64,000 bases of DNA from Paenibacillus woosongensis (GCF_009725165.1 NZ_WNZW01000017.1:1-64000); one strand, 5' to 3'; positions 1 to 9,547 are shown, numbered from the stretch's first letter. Made by a program: numbers and translations. The notes: generated from the letters alone by a model not told the origin.

Positions 1-202
1 CATGCGGCGAAATGATTTATCCGGTATTAGCTACCGTTTCCGGCAGTTATCCCAGTCTTACAGGCAGGTTGCCTACGTATTACTCACCCGTCCGCCGCTA
101 AGTTATTTCGGAAGCAAGCTTCCAAAATAACTCCGCTCGACTTGCATGTATTAGGCACGCCGCCAGCGTTCGTCCTGAGCCAGGATCAAACTCTCCAATA
201 AA
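1..202 (-). rRNA. rrs: 16S ribosomal RNA, 5' portion (continues off the left edge)
   Basis: Read on the minus strand this is the 5' end of 16S rRNA. The universal 27F site AGAGTTTGATC lies at 184-194, followed by the conserved GGACGAACGCTGGCGGCGTG stretch and the helix with GGCGGACGGGTGAGTAATAC. The mature 5' end is placed at about 202 by comparison with Bacillus, whose 16S begins TTTATTGGAGAG. Only about 200 nt are present. It lies downstream of gyrA in the same direction, matching rrnO of Bacillus subtilis. Confidence 0.97.
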
Positions 203-293
203 GTTTGACTTGCTCATTTTGAATCTGACGAGATCAGATTTGCATCTGACTCTATTATTTAGATTTCACTTCCGTGAAACCCGCTCACTCGTT

Positions 294-311
294 GTTCAGT
301 TTTCAAAGATC
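294..311 (-). promoter_or_regulatory. boxA-like antitermination element in the rRNA leader
   Basis: On the minus strand the leader reads GATCTTTGAAAACTGAAC, the sequence usual in Bacillus and Paenibacillus rRNA leaders that corresponds to boxA, bound by NusB/S10. It sits between the rRNA promoters and the 16S 5' end. The identification is by similarity to known leaders. Confidence 0.6.
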
Positions 312-355
312 AACCTTGTTTTGCGTGTTGCCGTTGTTTCAGTGGCAACTCTTAT

Positions 356-384
356 AATATAACACTTGCTGCGGATAATTGCAA
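356..384 (-). promoter_or_regulatory. rRNA operon promoter P2 (proximal)
   Basis: Minus-strand -35 TTGCAA (379-384), a 17-bp spacer and -10 TATATT (356-361) form a good SigA promoter about 150 nt upstream of the mature 16S end. The spacing is seen directly; use in vivo is inferred. Confidence 0.6.
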
Positions 385-450
385 GAGTTTTTTTAAAAAA
401 CTTTTTAGATTCTGAAATCTCTACTCTCTACTATCTCTGCAGCAAGTATT

Positions 451-480
451 ACTATATCCTATTTCCTATCCTAAAAGCAA
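451..480 (-). promoter_or_regulatory. rRNA operon promoter P1 (distal), candidate
   Basis: Minus-strand -35 TTGCTT (475-480), an 18-bp spacer and -10 TATAGT (451-456) lie just after the stop of the upstream HD-GYP gene. Tandem promoters are normal for rRNA operons, and this would be the outer one. The match is moderate. Confidence 0.4.
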
Positions 481-482
481 GA

Positions 483-1601
483 CTAGGAAAGAACTTCCTC
501 AATATGCAAACTGGTGTCCTGCATCAAATTATAAATTTCACCGTTAACCGATACCATCGGCCGGGTAGGATGATTGCGGTCGGAGAATACAATTTCACCC
601 GTTTTACCGTTGCTAAGGAGCACCTTCATGCCATTATGGAACTGCGTAACCTTTTCGACGAAGGTTTGTACGATACTCGGATCCAGCTTGCCAAATGCTT
701 CAGACTTTAACTGCTCCAGAACCAAGTATGGGGATTGCGCTTTCCGGTACCTCCGGTTAAGGGTCATTGCATGAAAAATATCAGCTACCGCTACAATCCT
801 CGCATAAATATGTATTTTGTCTCCCATCAAATGAAACGGATATCCGGAACCGTCCATCTTCTCATGATGCTGCAGCGCGGTGAGACGAACACCTTCATTG
901 ATGGCTGACGTTTTTCGAAGTTGTTGATATCCGTACGTCGTATGCATACGCATTTCTTCGGCCTCGCTCTCCGTAAGAGAATTCGGGTTATACAGAATGA
1001 GTGGATCAATCTTCGTGTTCCCGATGTCATGCAGCAGACCGGCAAAGGCGACCTGCATCCAATCCTTTTGCGGCAGGCCATGCCACTGGGCAAGCAAATA
1101 AGACGTCATTGCAGAAAGAATGGCATTATGGTACAGGTAATCATATTCATTTATATTACGCGGCGTAAACGTCAATACTTTATAATACTTCAATTGACTG
1201 AGTAAAACCTCCAACTGACGCCGCAGCTCATATATGGGAAGCTCGGCAGCCAATACGGACTGGAAGGCACTTTTCGTTAAGTGCAGCATCCGGTCATACT
1301 CTTGATGAAGCATGCTGATCGTATGTTCATTTTCTGACTCTCCAGGAGCCGAGGGGGCCTTTCCTGCCTTTCCTGCCTTTGCTCTCGCCTGAGCGGATTT
1401 ATCCGTATTAGCCTCACTCAAGTTCGAGGACTCAAACGCTCCCTCGATTTCTACCGCCGAAATTAGGAACGCGCGTAAAATATCCAAATCCCTCGGCAAC
1501 AGCACCTTCCCCTTTTGCAGTAATAATCCGCCTAAGGGACTGTATACGTTGTTTACGATTTTTAATCCGGGCTTCAGTTCTGTCACAGGGATCTTATTCA
1601 T
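483..1601 (-). CDS. HD-GYP domain phosphohydrolase (putative c-di-GMP phosphodiesterase)
   Basis: The protein (372 aa) has the HD-GYP hallmarks: HDIGNTKIDP in the middle and HHEKMDGSGYP about 55 residues later, which in this family bind metal and hydrolyse cyclic di-GMP. The N-terminal third has no recognised sensor and includes an A/K-rich stretch; there is no transmembrane segment, so the protein is probably cytoplasmic. An in-frame TTG at 1619 would add six residues but lies inside the GAGGAG ribosome binding site, so the ATG at 1601 is chosen. The gene is between gyrA and the rRNA operon and follows their direction. Whether the substrate is c-di-GMP cannot be decided from sequence. Confidence 0.85.
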   Translation of the reverse strand: MNKIPVTELKPGLKIVNNVYSPLGGLLLQKGKVLLPRDLDILRAFLISAVEIEGAFESSNLSEANTDKSAQARAKAGKAGKAPSAPGESENEHTISMLHQEYDRMLHLTKSAFQSVLAAELPIYELRRQLEVLLSQLKYYKVLTFTPRNINEYDYLYHNAILSAMTSYLLAQWHGLPQKDWMQVAFAGLLHDIGNTKIDPLILYNPNSLTESEAEEMRMHTTYGYQQLRKTSAINEGVRLTALQHHEKMDGSGYPFHLMGDKIHIYARIVAVADIFHAMTLNRRYRKAQSPYLVLEQLKSEAFGKLDPSIVQTFVEKVTQFHNGMKVLLSNGKTGEIVFSDRNHPTRPMVSVNGEIYNLMQDTSLHIEEVLS

Positions 1602-1816
1602 TACACATTCTCTCCTCAACTCTCTACTTAGGATATACTCCCTATGTATTTAGTAAGAAATACCAACAAAATAGTACTATTGTCATTATTATAGTATGGC
1701 TCGATTGCCCCAACAATCTCCTTTTCATAAAAGATATCTTAATAGGTTAATTATTTAAATTTAATGCGTAACAAAACATGGTTTTCCGCGCTATTTACCA
1801 AAAGGAGGGAATTGTT

Positions 1817-2284
1817 TTGGTTAAAAGATGGGGGATATCGGTATTTTTGATTTTGATCGTTGTTACGATGACGGGCTGTATGAAAAGTGCGGACAACCTG
1901 AGTAGCGAATCACAACCCTGGGAGGAAAGCCCGCTCTTTCAATCGAATGGCTACTCTATGATTGGAGAAGAAGGCCGAATTGGATTTCTATATGAGGATT
2001 CAGATGTTATGAGATTCAAACCTAATAAGGTCCAGAAATACATGTGGCATTTATGGGGCGATGAACAGGAACTGAACGGAAAATTCAAAGTGGTTGCACG
2101 CCCTGAAAACGGCGGTGAATCCGTAACCATGTTAGAGGATATTTCTCTGGGCTCAGCTAACAATGGGGCAGATCGTCATATTCCATCGCAAATGTCATTG
2201 CCCGCGAAGGGGATGTGGAAGTTGGACGCTTATGTTGGAGATTCTCTATTCGGAACGATATTTGTGCAAGTACATGAGAGTTAA
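1817..2284 (+). CDS. Small lipoprotein of unknown function (possibly DUF4871-like)
   Basis: About 155 aa. A lipoprotein signal peptide is clear: K-R, a hydrophobic stretch, then lipobox MTGC, so the mature protein should be membrane-anchored on the outside. AAAGGAGGG at 1801-1809 points to the TTG start at 1817; the longer ATG reading from 1778 runs through the ribosome binding site. The rest looks beta-rich (KYMWHLWG, KGMWKLDAYVG), which loosely recalls DUF4871-type Bacillus proteins, but I am not certain. It is monocistronic, converges on gyrA and shares a two-way terminator with it. It runs against the leftward replication fork. Confidence 0.7.
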   Translation: MVKRWGISVFLILIVVTMTGCMKSADNLSSESQPWEESPLFQSNGYSMIGEEGRIGFLYEDSDVMRFKPNKVQKYMWHLWGDEQELNGKFKVVARPENGGESVTMLEDISLGSANNGADRHIPSQMSLPAKGMWKLDAYVGDSLFGTIFVQVHES

Positions 2285-2308
2285 ATTGTTTTTATTGTTT
2301 TAAACACA

Positions 2309-2341
2309 AATAAGCGGCACCCCGTCGGGGTACCGCTTATT
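2309..2341. terminator. Bidirectional terminator between the lipoprotein gene and gyrA
   Basis: A near-perfect inverted repeat (AATAAGCGG-ACCCC arms with one mismatch, 3-nt loop) lies between two convergent genes, with T-rich ends on both strands. Confidence 0.8.
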
Positions 2342-2368
2342 ATAATTATGCTGCGAGAAGCAGCCTGT

Positions 2369-4933
2369 TTATTCTTCAGATGAATCCATATCGCCATTTG
2401 TATCTGCTGCGTCTAATTCATCTACCCCGCCATGATCTTCGGCGTTTGCCGTTTCTGGGCTTAATGCACCTTCCAGGCTATCCTCATCATTCTCATGACT
2501 GTCCTGCTCTTCGCTCTTGTCCGAGCGGCAGACGGTAGCAACAGCATCGTCCTCGCGAATATTGATCAGCTTCACGCCCTGCGTATTACGTCCCATGGTT
2601 GAAATGCCTTCCATGCTCGTGCGGATGAGCGTACCGCTGCTGGTAATAATCATCAAGTCCTCATCATTTTTAACAACCTTCAGGCCGACGACTGGACCAT
2701 TCTTCTCCGTAACGTTAATCGTCTTGATTCCCTTACCGCCACGGCTCTGAATCCGATATTCGGAGACAGGGGTGCGCTTACCGTAACCTTTGGTCGTTAC
2801 AATCAGGATATCCTGATCAGGGACGATAACATCCATACCGATTAGCGTATCTCCCTCATCAAGCGTGATGCCTTTCACCCCGGTAGCTGCTCTGCCCATA
2901 GAGCGGACATCGCTTTCCGGGAAACGAATGGACATCCCTTGGGCCGTCCCCATAATCATTTCTTGCTCGCCATCGGTAAGTCTTACGTCGATCAGCGTAT
3001 CGTCTTCCCGCAGGTTCACGGCGATCAGCCCGCCTCTGCGGATGTTGACATAGTCCTCCAGTGGCGTCTTCTTGACGATCCCCTGGCGTGTCGCGAAGAA
3101 AAGGTACTTTTCCTCATCGAACTTCTCTACCGGAATAACTGCGTTAACCGTCTCCCCTTGTTCGATCTGGATTAGGTTAATGATCGGCGTCCCGCGAGCT
3201 GTCCGGCCGAGCTCTGGAATTTCGTAGGCCTTCAGGCGATACGCTTTGCCTCGATCCGTAAAGAACATCAAGTAATGATGCGTATTCGTTACGAACAGAT
3301 GCTCCACGAAGTCATTATCCTTCGTATCCATGCCCACGACACCCCGTCCGCCGCGCTTCTGACTCCGATAAGTGGTCAATGGCAGACGTTTGATATAGCC
3401 GGTGTGTGTAATCGTAATGACGACATCTTCCTGCGGAATCAAGTCCTCATCGAGAATGCTCTCTGCACCGACCGTGATTTCCGTACGGCGCGGATCGGCA
3501 AAGCGTTCGCGAATCTCTTGAAGCTCGTCGCTGATGATTTGCAGAACGAGTGATTCGTTCGCAAGAATCTCGCGATACTCGGCGATTTTCTGCAGAAGCT
3601 CATTATATTCTTCCTCAATCTTCTCGCGCTCCAAGCCAGTCAGGCGTTGCAAACGCATATCGAGAATCGCTTGGGCTTGCTCCTGGCTGAGCCCGAACCG
3701 CTCCATTAACCCTGTACGGGCAATTTCCGTCGTACGCGATCCGCGAATCAGGGCAATGACCTCATCCAAATTATCAAGTGCAACTCGCAATCCTTCCAGA
3801 ATATGAGCACGCGCTTCCGCTTTCTTCAGCTCGAATTCCGTCCGGCGGCGAATAACATCCACTTGATGCTGCAAATAATGATGAAGAACTTCCTTAAGGG
3901 TCAGAATCTTCGGCTCATTGTTTACAATCGCAAGCATGTTAATGCCAAAAGTACTCTGCAAGGACGTATGCTTATATAAATTGTTCAGCACGACATTCGG
4001 ATTGACGTCACGGCGCAGCTCAATGACTACGCGCATCCCGTTACGGTCGGATTCGTCCCGCAAATCGGTAATTCCGTCGATCTTCTTCTCGCGAACGAGT
4101 TCAGCGATTTTCTCAACGAGTCTGGCCTTATTCACTTGGTAAGGAAGCTCGTCCACAATAATGCGTGCTTTATTGTTATTCTCTTCGATCGTCGTTCTGG
4201 CTCGCATGGTCACGGAACCGCGACCAGTGGTGTATGCCTGGCGAATGCCTGAGCGCCCCATAATATAACCGGCAGTTGGGAAATCTGGGCCTTGGATATA
4301 ATCCATCAGCTCTAGCGAGTCGATATCCGGATTCTTGATCATCGCCTGAACTCCGTCGATGACCTCGCCTAGATTATGCGGCGGAATATTCGTCGCCATA
4401 CCAACAGCAATACCGGACACCCCGTTGACGAGCAGGTTCGGATACCGTGCCGGAAGCACGACAGGTTCATGCTCTTCACCATCATAGTTTGGCATGAAAT
4501 CGATCGTTTCTTTATTGATATCGCGCAGCATCTCCATCGCAATCTTGGATAAGCGCGCTTCGGTATATCGCATTGCCGCAGCAAAGTCACCATCTATAGA
4601 ACCGAAGTTGCCGTGACCTTCTACAAGCATGTAACGCATAGAGAAATCCTGGGCCATCCGGACCATCGTTTCATATACTGCCGAATCCCCGTGCGGATGA
4701 TATTTACCAATAACTTCGCCGACGATTCTCGCCGACTTCTTATACGGCTTATCGGGATACATCCCAAGCTCGGACATCGCATATAGAATACGACGATGCA
4801 CCGGCTTTAAGCCATCCCTAACATCTGGCAGAGCACGGCTGACAATAATGCTCATCGCATAATCCATAAAGGATTCGCGCATTTCCACATTAATGTCCCG
4901 ATCTATGATTTGCGAAAATTTTTCTTCCGCCAT
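2369..4933 (-). CDS. gyrA: DNA gyrase subunit A
   Basis: The 854-aa protein is the breakage-reunion subunit of gyrase (A2B2), which introduces negative supercoils. The N-terminal domain has the quinolone pocket (HPHGDSAVYE, with the drug-sensitive Ser and Glu) and the active-site Tyr in AAMRYTEARL. The C-terminal beta-pinwheel carries the GyrA box as QKRGGRG at about residue 540. The tail after about residue 810 is rich in Asp/Glu, as in other Bacillota. ATG at 4933 follows AAGGAGGT. Unlike in B. subtilis, gyrA is not directly behind gyrB: an opposite-facing ATP-grasp gene sits between them, and gyrA has its own promoter. Confidence 0.98.
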   Translation of the reverse strand: MAEEKFSQIIDRDINVEMRESFMDYAMSIIVSRALPDVRDGLKPVHRRILYAMSELGMYPDKPYKKSARIVGEVIGKYHPHGDSAVYETMVRMAQDFSMRYMLVEGHGNFGSIDGDFAAAMRYTEARLSKIAMEMLRDINKETIDFMPNYDGEEHEPVVLPARYPNLLVNGVSGIAVGMATNIPPHNLGEVIDGVQAMIKNPDIDSLELMDYIQGPDFPTAGYIMGRSGIRQAYTTGRGSVTMRARTTIEENNNKARIIVDELPYQVNKARLVEKIAELVREKKIDGITDLRDESDRNGMRVVIELRRDVNPNVVLNNLYKHTSLQSTFGINMLAIVNNEPKILTLKEVLHHYLQHQVDVIRRRTEFELKKAEARAHILEGLRVALDNLDEVIALIRGSRTTEIARTGLMERFGLSQEQAQAILDMRLQRLTGLEREKIEEEYNELLQKIAEYREILANESLVLQIISDELQEIRERFADPRRTEITVGAESILDEDLIPQEDVVITITHTGYIKRLPLTTYRSQKRGGRGVVGMDTKDNDFVEHLFVTNTHHYLMFFTDRGKAYRLKAYEIPELGRTARGTPIINLIQIEQGETVNAVIPVEKFDEEKYLFFATRQGIVKKTPLEDYVNIRRGGLIAVNLREDDTLIDVRLTDGEQEMIMGTAQGMSIRFPESDVRSMGRAATGVKGITLDEGDTLIGMDVIVPDQDILIVTTKGYGKRTPVSEYRIQSRGGKGIKTINVTEKNGPVVGLKVVKNDEDLMIITSSGTLIRTSMEGISTMGRNTQGVKLINIREDDAVATVCRSDKSEEQDSHENDEDSLEGALSPETANAEDHGGVDELDAADTNGDMDSSEE

Positions 4934-5010
4934 GCTGGACCTCCTTCAAATTCTATCCAAATGCCTATGTTCGGGAAAACCTTGAAAAAACCGGTAAGCC
5001 ACTAGTACCT

Positions 5011-5039
5011 ATTATATTACTTTCACATTTTAAGCACAA
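5011..5039 (-). promoter_or_regulatory. gyrA promoter (candidate)
   Basis: Minus-strand -35 TTGTGC (5034-5039), 17-bp spacer, -10 TATAAT (5011-5016), about 75 nt upstream of the gyrA start. The rest of the 4934-5274 gap is AT-rich with no gene that I can support. Confidence 0.55.
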
Positions 5040-5274
5040 TTAAACGTATTTGTTTTCCCGGTAATCTACCCGTTATGACTGAAAAATAGTGATGTGTCCA
5101 CTCCCATTGCTGCTTTCGTTCATATACTACGGATATAGGCATTTTCTTTACACGCCAATGAACTAACAAGATTCCTACATCACATAATTATATCATTTTT
5201 TATCTCTTCTGTCCTATGTTTTCATCCATGAAGAAAATGTACAACAAACCTTTCAAGAAAGGAAGGAAGATGAA

Positions 5275-6054
5275 TTGGCGATTCAGCGAGTTGCAAGCAA
5301 ATGGGAAAAGACCAAAGCATTGAACAAAAAAGATCATATTCTGCCCTATATTCCGGAGACACGTAAATACTCCCTTGCCCACCTGCAAGACATGCTAGGC
5401 GCCTATAATATGGTGTACATCAAACCGGATTGCGGAACTTACGGCATTGGCGTTATGTGTGTAGAAAAATGGAAAGATGATGCTGACGAGAACGCTGCCC
5501 TGTCGTACAAACTGAAGTTTGAGACCCAAACCGAAACTTATCCAAGTATAGAAGCCCTTCATCAAGCCATCAAAAAGAAAATCGGTCAAAAAACATATTT
5601 GCTCCAAAAAGGAATTTCGCTATTAACCCATAGGCGCCGAAAATTTGATATCCGCGCCCTTGTGCAAAAAACGCCCCAGAAGACATGGGAGACTACAGCA
5701 TTCATTGGTCGCATCGCCGCCCCCAATAAAATTGTTACCAATCATCATAGCGGAGGAACGGTTCTGCCGATCGAGGATTTGCTGGGTCCTTATTTGACGC
5801 CTGCACAGTTCAACAACCTATACAAGGAAATGAAAGCTCTCGGAGTTAGCGCAGCATCGCAGCTATCGCGCAAATATCCCCGCCTTAAGGAGATTGGCCT
5901 TGACCTTGCCATCGATGAGAATTTCCGGGTGTGGATACTGGAGGTCAATACGAAGCCTGCACTATTTCCCTTCAAATGGCTGCAGGATAAAGGGATTTAC
6001 AAAAAGGTTCGGCGATATGCAGTAGCCTACGGAAGGCTTAAATCCGCAAAGTAA
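5275..6054 (+). CDS. YheC/YheD-family ATP-grasp protein
   Basis: 259 aa. The fold is indicated by KPDCGTYGIGV (ATP-grasp nucleotide-binding loop), RRRKFDIRALVQK in the middle and IDENFRVWILEVNTKPAL near the C-terminus, where Glu and Asn are the expected metal ligands. YheC/YheD relatives are common in spore formers and often spore-associated; the substrate is not known. The TTG start at 5275 is preceded by AAGGAAGG at 5259-5266; an ATG at 5270 is out of frame. It is a single gene placed against the direction of gyrB and gyrA and separates them. Confidence 0.8.
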   Translation: MAIQRVASKWEKTKALNKKDHILPYIPETRKYSLAHLQDMLGAYNMVYIKPDCGTYGIGVMCVEKWKDDADENAALSYKLKFETQTETYPSIEALHQAIKKKIGQKTYLLQKGISLLTHRRRKFDIRALVQKTPQKTWETTAFIGRIAAPNKIVTNHHSGGTVLPIEDLLGPYLTPAQFNNLYKEMKALGVSAASQLSRKYPRLKEIGLDLAIDENFRVWILEVNTKPALFPFKWLQDKGIYKKVRRYAVAYGRLKSAK

Positions 6055-6096
6055 GGCATGGCAGAGCGGCTAATAATCACGACCACCTATCCACCT

Positions 6097-6130
6097 AAAA
6101 AAGGTGCTGTCCATGACAAGACAGCACCTT
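6097..6130 (-). terminator. gyrB terminator
   Basis: An 11-bp perfect stem (AAGGTGCTGTC and its complement, 8-nt loop) is followed on the minus strand by six T residues, just after the gyrB stop. It also closes the convergent ATP-grasp gene. Confidence 0.85.
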
Positions 6131-6139
6131 GTATTCTGC

Positions 6140-8047
6140 TTATATATCCAGATTCGTCACGTACTTAGCGTGCTCATTAATGAAATCACGGCGAGGTTCA
6201 ACGTTATCGCCCATCAGCGTATCGAAGATCGCATCGGCCTGAATCGCGTCGGAAATGGATACCTGCTGCATCGTACGGCTCTCGGGATCCATCGTTGTCT
6301 CCCAGAGCTGCTCAGCATTCATCTCGCCTAGTCCCTTATAGCGCTGCACGTTGACTTTGGCATTCTCACCGAACTCAGCAATGATTTCATCGCGCTCCTG
6401 TTCCGAGCCGGCATAGCGTATTGTTTTGTTCCGCTCAATCTTGAAGAGCGGTGGCTGTGCGATATAAATATAGCCAGCCTCAATCAGCTTTCGCATGTAA
6501 CGGAAGAAGAAGGTTAAGAGCAAGGTACGGATATGCGCACCGTCAACATCCGCATCCGTCATGATGATCACCTTGTGATAACGAGCCTTGGCAAGATCGA
6601 ACTCTTCGCCGATCCCCGTCCCTAGCGCCGTAACAATCGCCCGAATTTCCGCATTACCGAGAATACGGTCCAAACGGGCCTTCTCTACGTTAAGAATTTT
6701 ACCTCTCAGCGGCAGAATCGCTTGGAAATGCCGATCCCGTCCCTGCTTGGCTGATCCGCCGGCGGAGTCCCCTTCGACGATGTACAGTTCGCTGATCGAA
6801 GCATCCTTAGAGGAGCAGTCTGCTAGTTTGCCTGGAAGTGCGCTTACTTCCAGCGCGCTCTTCCGGCGCGTCAGCTCACGGGCCTTCCGTGCCGCCTCGC
6901 GAGCTCTTGAAGCCTGCAGCGCTTTCTCTAGAACCCGGCGTGAGACGGCTGGATTCTCTTCCATGAACTCCTGCAGCTTTTCAGCAAATAACGATTCAAC
7001 GATTCCCCGGACTTCGCTGTTCCCAAGCTTCGTCTTCGTCTGGCCTTCGAACTGAGGCTCAGGGATTTTGACAGAAATAATCGCCGTCAGGCCCTCGCGC
7101 ACATCGTCGCCGGTCAGGTTGGAGTCGTTATCCCTGATCATATTGTTCTTACGGGCATAATCATTGATGATCCGGGTCAATGCGCTCTTAAAACCGGATT
7201 CATGTGTCCCGCCTTCATGCGTATTGATGTTGTTCGCGAAGGAGTGGATATTCTCCGTATAGCTGTCATTGTATTGCAGCGCTACCTCCACGACGATCAT
7301 ATCGCGCTGTCCTTCGACATAAATTGGCTCTTCGTGAAGAACTTCCCTGTTCTGGTTCAAATATTTCACATATTCGATAATTCCGCCCTCATAGTGGAAC
7401 CGTTCGGATTGTCCCGTTCGCTCGTCCGTTAAAGACAGATTGATGCCTTTGTTCAAGAAGGCCAGCTCGCGAATACGGGTCAGCAAAATATTATAGTCAT
7501 ATACCGTCGTCTCTGTGAAAACCTCAGGATCTGGATAAAATGTCGTCTTCGTTCCGGTATGCTCGCCCGCTTCACCGATGATGCGAAGATCAAACTGCGG
7601 CACGCCGCGGTGATATTCCTGCATGTATACATGGCCGTCCCGCCGTACCTGGACGATTAGCTTCGAAGAAAGGGCGTTAACAACGGATACGCCGACGCCG
7701 TGCAGACCGCCGGACACTTTATAGCCGCCGCCGCCAAACTTTCCGCCGGCATGCAGGACAGTCATGACAACCTCAAGCGTAGAGCGCTTCATTTTCGGAT
7801 GCTCCCCGACAGGGATGCCGCGCCCATTGTCCGATACGGTAATGCTGTTATCGGGATGAATCGTTACGTCGATCGTATCTGCATAACCGGCAAGCGCTTC
7901 GTCAATACTATTGTCCACGACTTCCCACACCAAATGGTGCAGTCCACGGGAGCTGGTTGAACCAATGTACATACCGGGCCGCTTACGAACGGCCTCCAGG
8001 CCTTCGAGCACCTGTATCTGACTCTCGTCATACGATTGTTCGTTCAT
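6140..8047 (-). CDS. gyrB: DNA gyrase subunit B
   Basis: ATPase subunit of gyrase, about 635 aa. The GHKL ATP site is shown by VDNSIDEALAG, DNGRGIPVG and GGLHGVGVSVVNAL; the Toprim domain by EGDSAGGSAKQGRD and DADVDGAHIRTLL; the C-terminal motif KGLGEMNAEQLWETTMDP is also present. Three starts are possible: GTG 8065, ATG 8053 and ATG 8047. The last is favoured because GAAGG lies seven bases upstream, giving an N-terminus MNEQSYDESQIQ. It is the last gene of the dnaN-yaaA-recF-remB-gyrB series; a short GC hairpin (8086-8100) lies between remB and gyrB. Confidence 0.97.
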   Translation of the reverse strand: MNEQSYDESQIQVLEGLEAVRKRPGMYIGSTSSRGLHHLVWEVVDNSIDEALAGYADTIDVTIHPDNSITVSDNGRGIPVGEHPKMKRSTLEVVMTVLHAGGKFGGGGYKVSGGLHGVGVSVVNALSSKLIVQVRRDGHVYMQEYHRGVPQFDLRIIGEAGEHTGTKTTFYPDPEVFTETTVYDYNILLTRIRELAFLNKGINLSLTDERTGQSERFHYEGGIIEYVKYLNQNREVLHEEPIYVEGQRDMIVVEVALQYNDSYTENIHSFANNINTHEGGTHESGFKSALTRIINDYARKNNMIRDNDSNLTGDDVREGLTAIISVKIPEPQFEGQTKTKLGNSEVRGIVESLFAEKLQEFMEENPAVSRRVLEKALQASRAREAARKARELTRRKSALEVSALPGKLADCSSKDASISELYIVEGDSAGGSAKQGRDRHFQAILPLRGKILNVEKARLDRILGNAEIRAIVTALGTGIGEEFDLAKARYHKVIIMTDADVDGAHIRTLLLTFFFRYMRKLIEAGYIYIAQPPLFKIERNKTIRYAGSEQERDEIIAEFGENAKVNVQRYKGLGEMNAEQLWETTMDPESRTMQQVSISDAIQADAIFDTLMGDNVEPRRDFINEHAKYVTNLDI

Positions 8048-8103
8048 CGACATGCCTTCATTCACCTACTTCTATAGATTCAAATCCCCGCAAAGCGGGG
8101 CAG

Positions 8104-8352
8104 TTAAATTGCAAAAGATATATTGGCCTTCTTCTTCAGCGTCGCGGAAGAAATTGGCGAATAATAGACCGTAGATTTCGTTACTACGATCGACTTGGCT
8201 TCTTCCTCTCCGATTCGCTGCACATTCTTCTCCTTGATCGCGTGGCTAACGAACTGCTTGGAAATCTTCGAGGATTTCTCAATGGAAATATCGAAGATGG
8301 CAACCAGCTCTGAAGAGAGAATTACTTTCTCACCACCTAAGTGAATGTACAT
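8104..8352 (-). CDS. remB: Extracellular matrix regulator RemB (YaaB)
   Basis: 82 aa, starting MYIHLGGEKVILSSELVAIF, which matches the RemB/YaaB family found between recF and gyrB throughout the Bacillales. In B. subtilis it affects biofilm matrix genes. The longer open frame reaching 8442 overlaps the recF 3' end and lacks a ribosome binding site, so the ATG at 8352 is used. Co-transcription with recF is likely (17-bp gap). Confidence 0.9.
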   Translation of the reverse strand: MYIHLGGEKVILSSELVAIFDISIEKSSKISKQFVSHAIKEKNVQRIGEEEAKSIVVTKSTVYYSPISSATLKKKANISFAI

Positions 8353-8368
8353 CTCTTTCCCCCGCCCA

Positions 8369-9481
8369 TTATGAATTGACTTGTCCTTCCTGCACATGAA
8401 AAATGCTGGCGTCCTGCAGCCGGCCCGCATTGATGCTCTCAATGCCCGTTGCCGTGATGAACGTCTGCACTTTACTCTGAAAAGTCTCGATCAATTGAGT
8501 CTGCCGATATGGATCAAGTTCAGACAACACATCATCGAGCAGAAGGATCGGATACTCCCCAATCTCTTCATGGATCAACTCGATTTCTGCTAACTTTAGC
8601 GACAATGCCGTCGTTCTTTGCTGTCCCTGGGAGCCGTATACCTGGGCTTCGTTCCCGTTGATATGAAACGCCAAATCATCGCGGTGCGGCCCGGAAAGCG
8701 TCATGCCACGGCGTATTTCCTGATCTTTCATTTGTGATAACTTTATCATAAATTGCTCCATTAGGACAGCTTCATCTTCTTCCTCGGCCTCTCCGAAGGA
8801 AGGCAAATAGGATAATTCCAGCTTTTCGAGGCCTCCTGTGATGCCTTCATGAATCTGCTCCGCCCATTTTTGCAGCTTTCTTATAAATTGTTTCCTTCTT
8901 TTGATAATTTTAACACCATGCTCCGCAAGCTGTTCATTCCAAATCTCCAGCATCGTCAGCATTTCGGGCCCGGCTCCATAAGCCTGCTTAAGCAAATTGT
9001 TTCTCTGCATCAGCACCTTCTGGTACTGCTGAAGATGGAACAGATAGCTTGGCTGAACCTGGCCGATTTCCATATCGAGAAACCGTCGGCGAATTCCTGG
9101 CGTTCCCTTGACGATCTCCAAATCCTCCGGAGCGAACATGACGACGTTCAAGGCGCCGATGAAGTCACTGAGCTTGCGCTGCTCCAGACTGTTTAGCCTG
9201 GCCCTCTTCCCCTGCTGAGACAAGCGGAGCTCTAGGTTCAGCGTGCCATATTTCTTCTCCACCTCTGCGGCGATGACCGCATGGTCGCTGCCGAAGGCGA
9301 TCAGCTCTTTGTCCTTCGAGGTGCGATGCGATTTGGTCAATGCCAGCACGAAAAGAGATTCCAGCAAATTAGTCTTCCCCTGCGCATTGCGGCCAATTAG
9401 CAAATTGACATTACCGAAGCCGTTCAACTCAAGCGCCGTATAGTTCCGGTAATGCTCCAATCGCAGATGATTCACGTACAT
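8369..9481 (-). CDS. recF: DNA replication and repair protein RecF
   Basis: 370 aa SMC-like ATPase that helps load RecA at single-strand gaps. Walker A is IGRNAQGKTNLLES near residue 30, the ABC-type signature is SQGQQRTTALSLKLA, and Walker B/D-loop is LLLDDVLSELD. The length is normal for the family. The ATG at 9481 is preceded by GGAAGGAAGGGGG. It lies between the S4-domain gene and remB in the conserved order. Confidence 0.97.
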   Translation of the reverse strand: MYVNHLRLEHYRNYTALELNGFGNVNLLIGRNAQGKTNLLESLFVLALTKSHRTSKDKELIAFGSDHAVIAAEVEKKYGTLNLELRLSQQGKRARLNSLEQRKLSDFIGALNVVMFAPEDLEIVKGTPGIRRRFLDMEIGQVQPSYLFHLQQYQKVLMQRNNLLKQAYGAGPEMLTMLEIWNEQLAEHGVKIIKRRKQFIRKLQKWAEQIHEGITGGLEKLELSYLPSFGEAEEEDEAVLMEQFMIKLSQMKDQEIRRGMTLSGPHRDDLAFHINGNEAQVYGSQGQQRTTALSLKLAEIELIHEEIGEYPILLLDDVLSELDPYRQTQLIETFQSKVQTFITATGIESINAGRLQDASIFHVQEGQVNS

Positions 9482-9547
9482 GCGGTCTTAAGCCCCCTTC
9501 CTTCCCGCTGCACCATATGAACGAATATGGCATGCAGTCAAGGGACT

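Noticed and set aside
366..710. 114-aa plus-strand frame near the rRNA promoters
   Set aside because: It covers the rRNA promoters and the end of the HD-GYP gene; no start signal.
5228..5331. Small frame starting MKKMYNKPFKK before the ATP-grasp gene
   Set aside because: It has no clear ribosome binding site, while the AAGGAAGG inside it serves the ATP-grasp start; likely chance.
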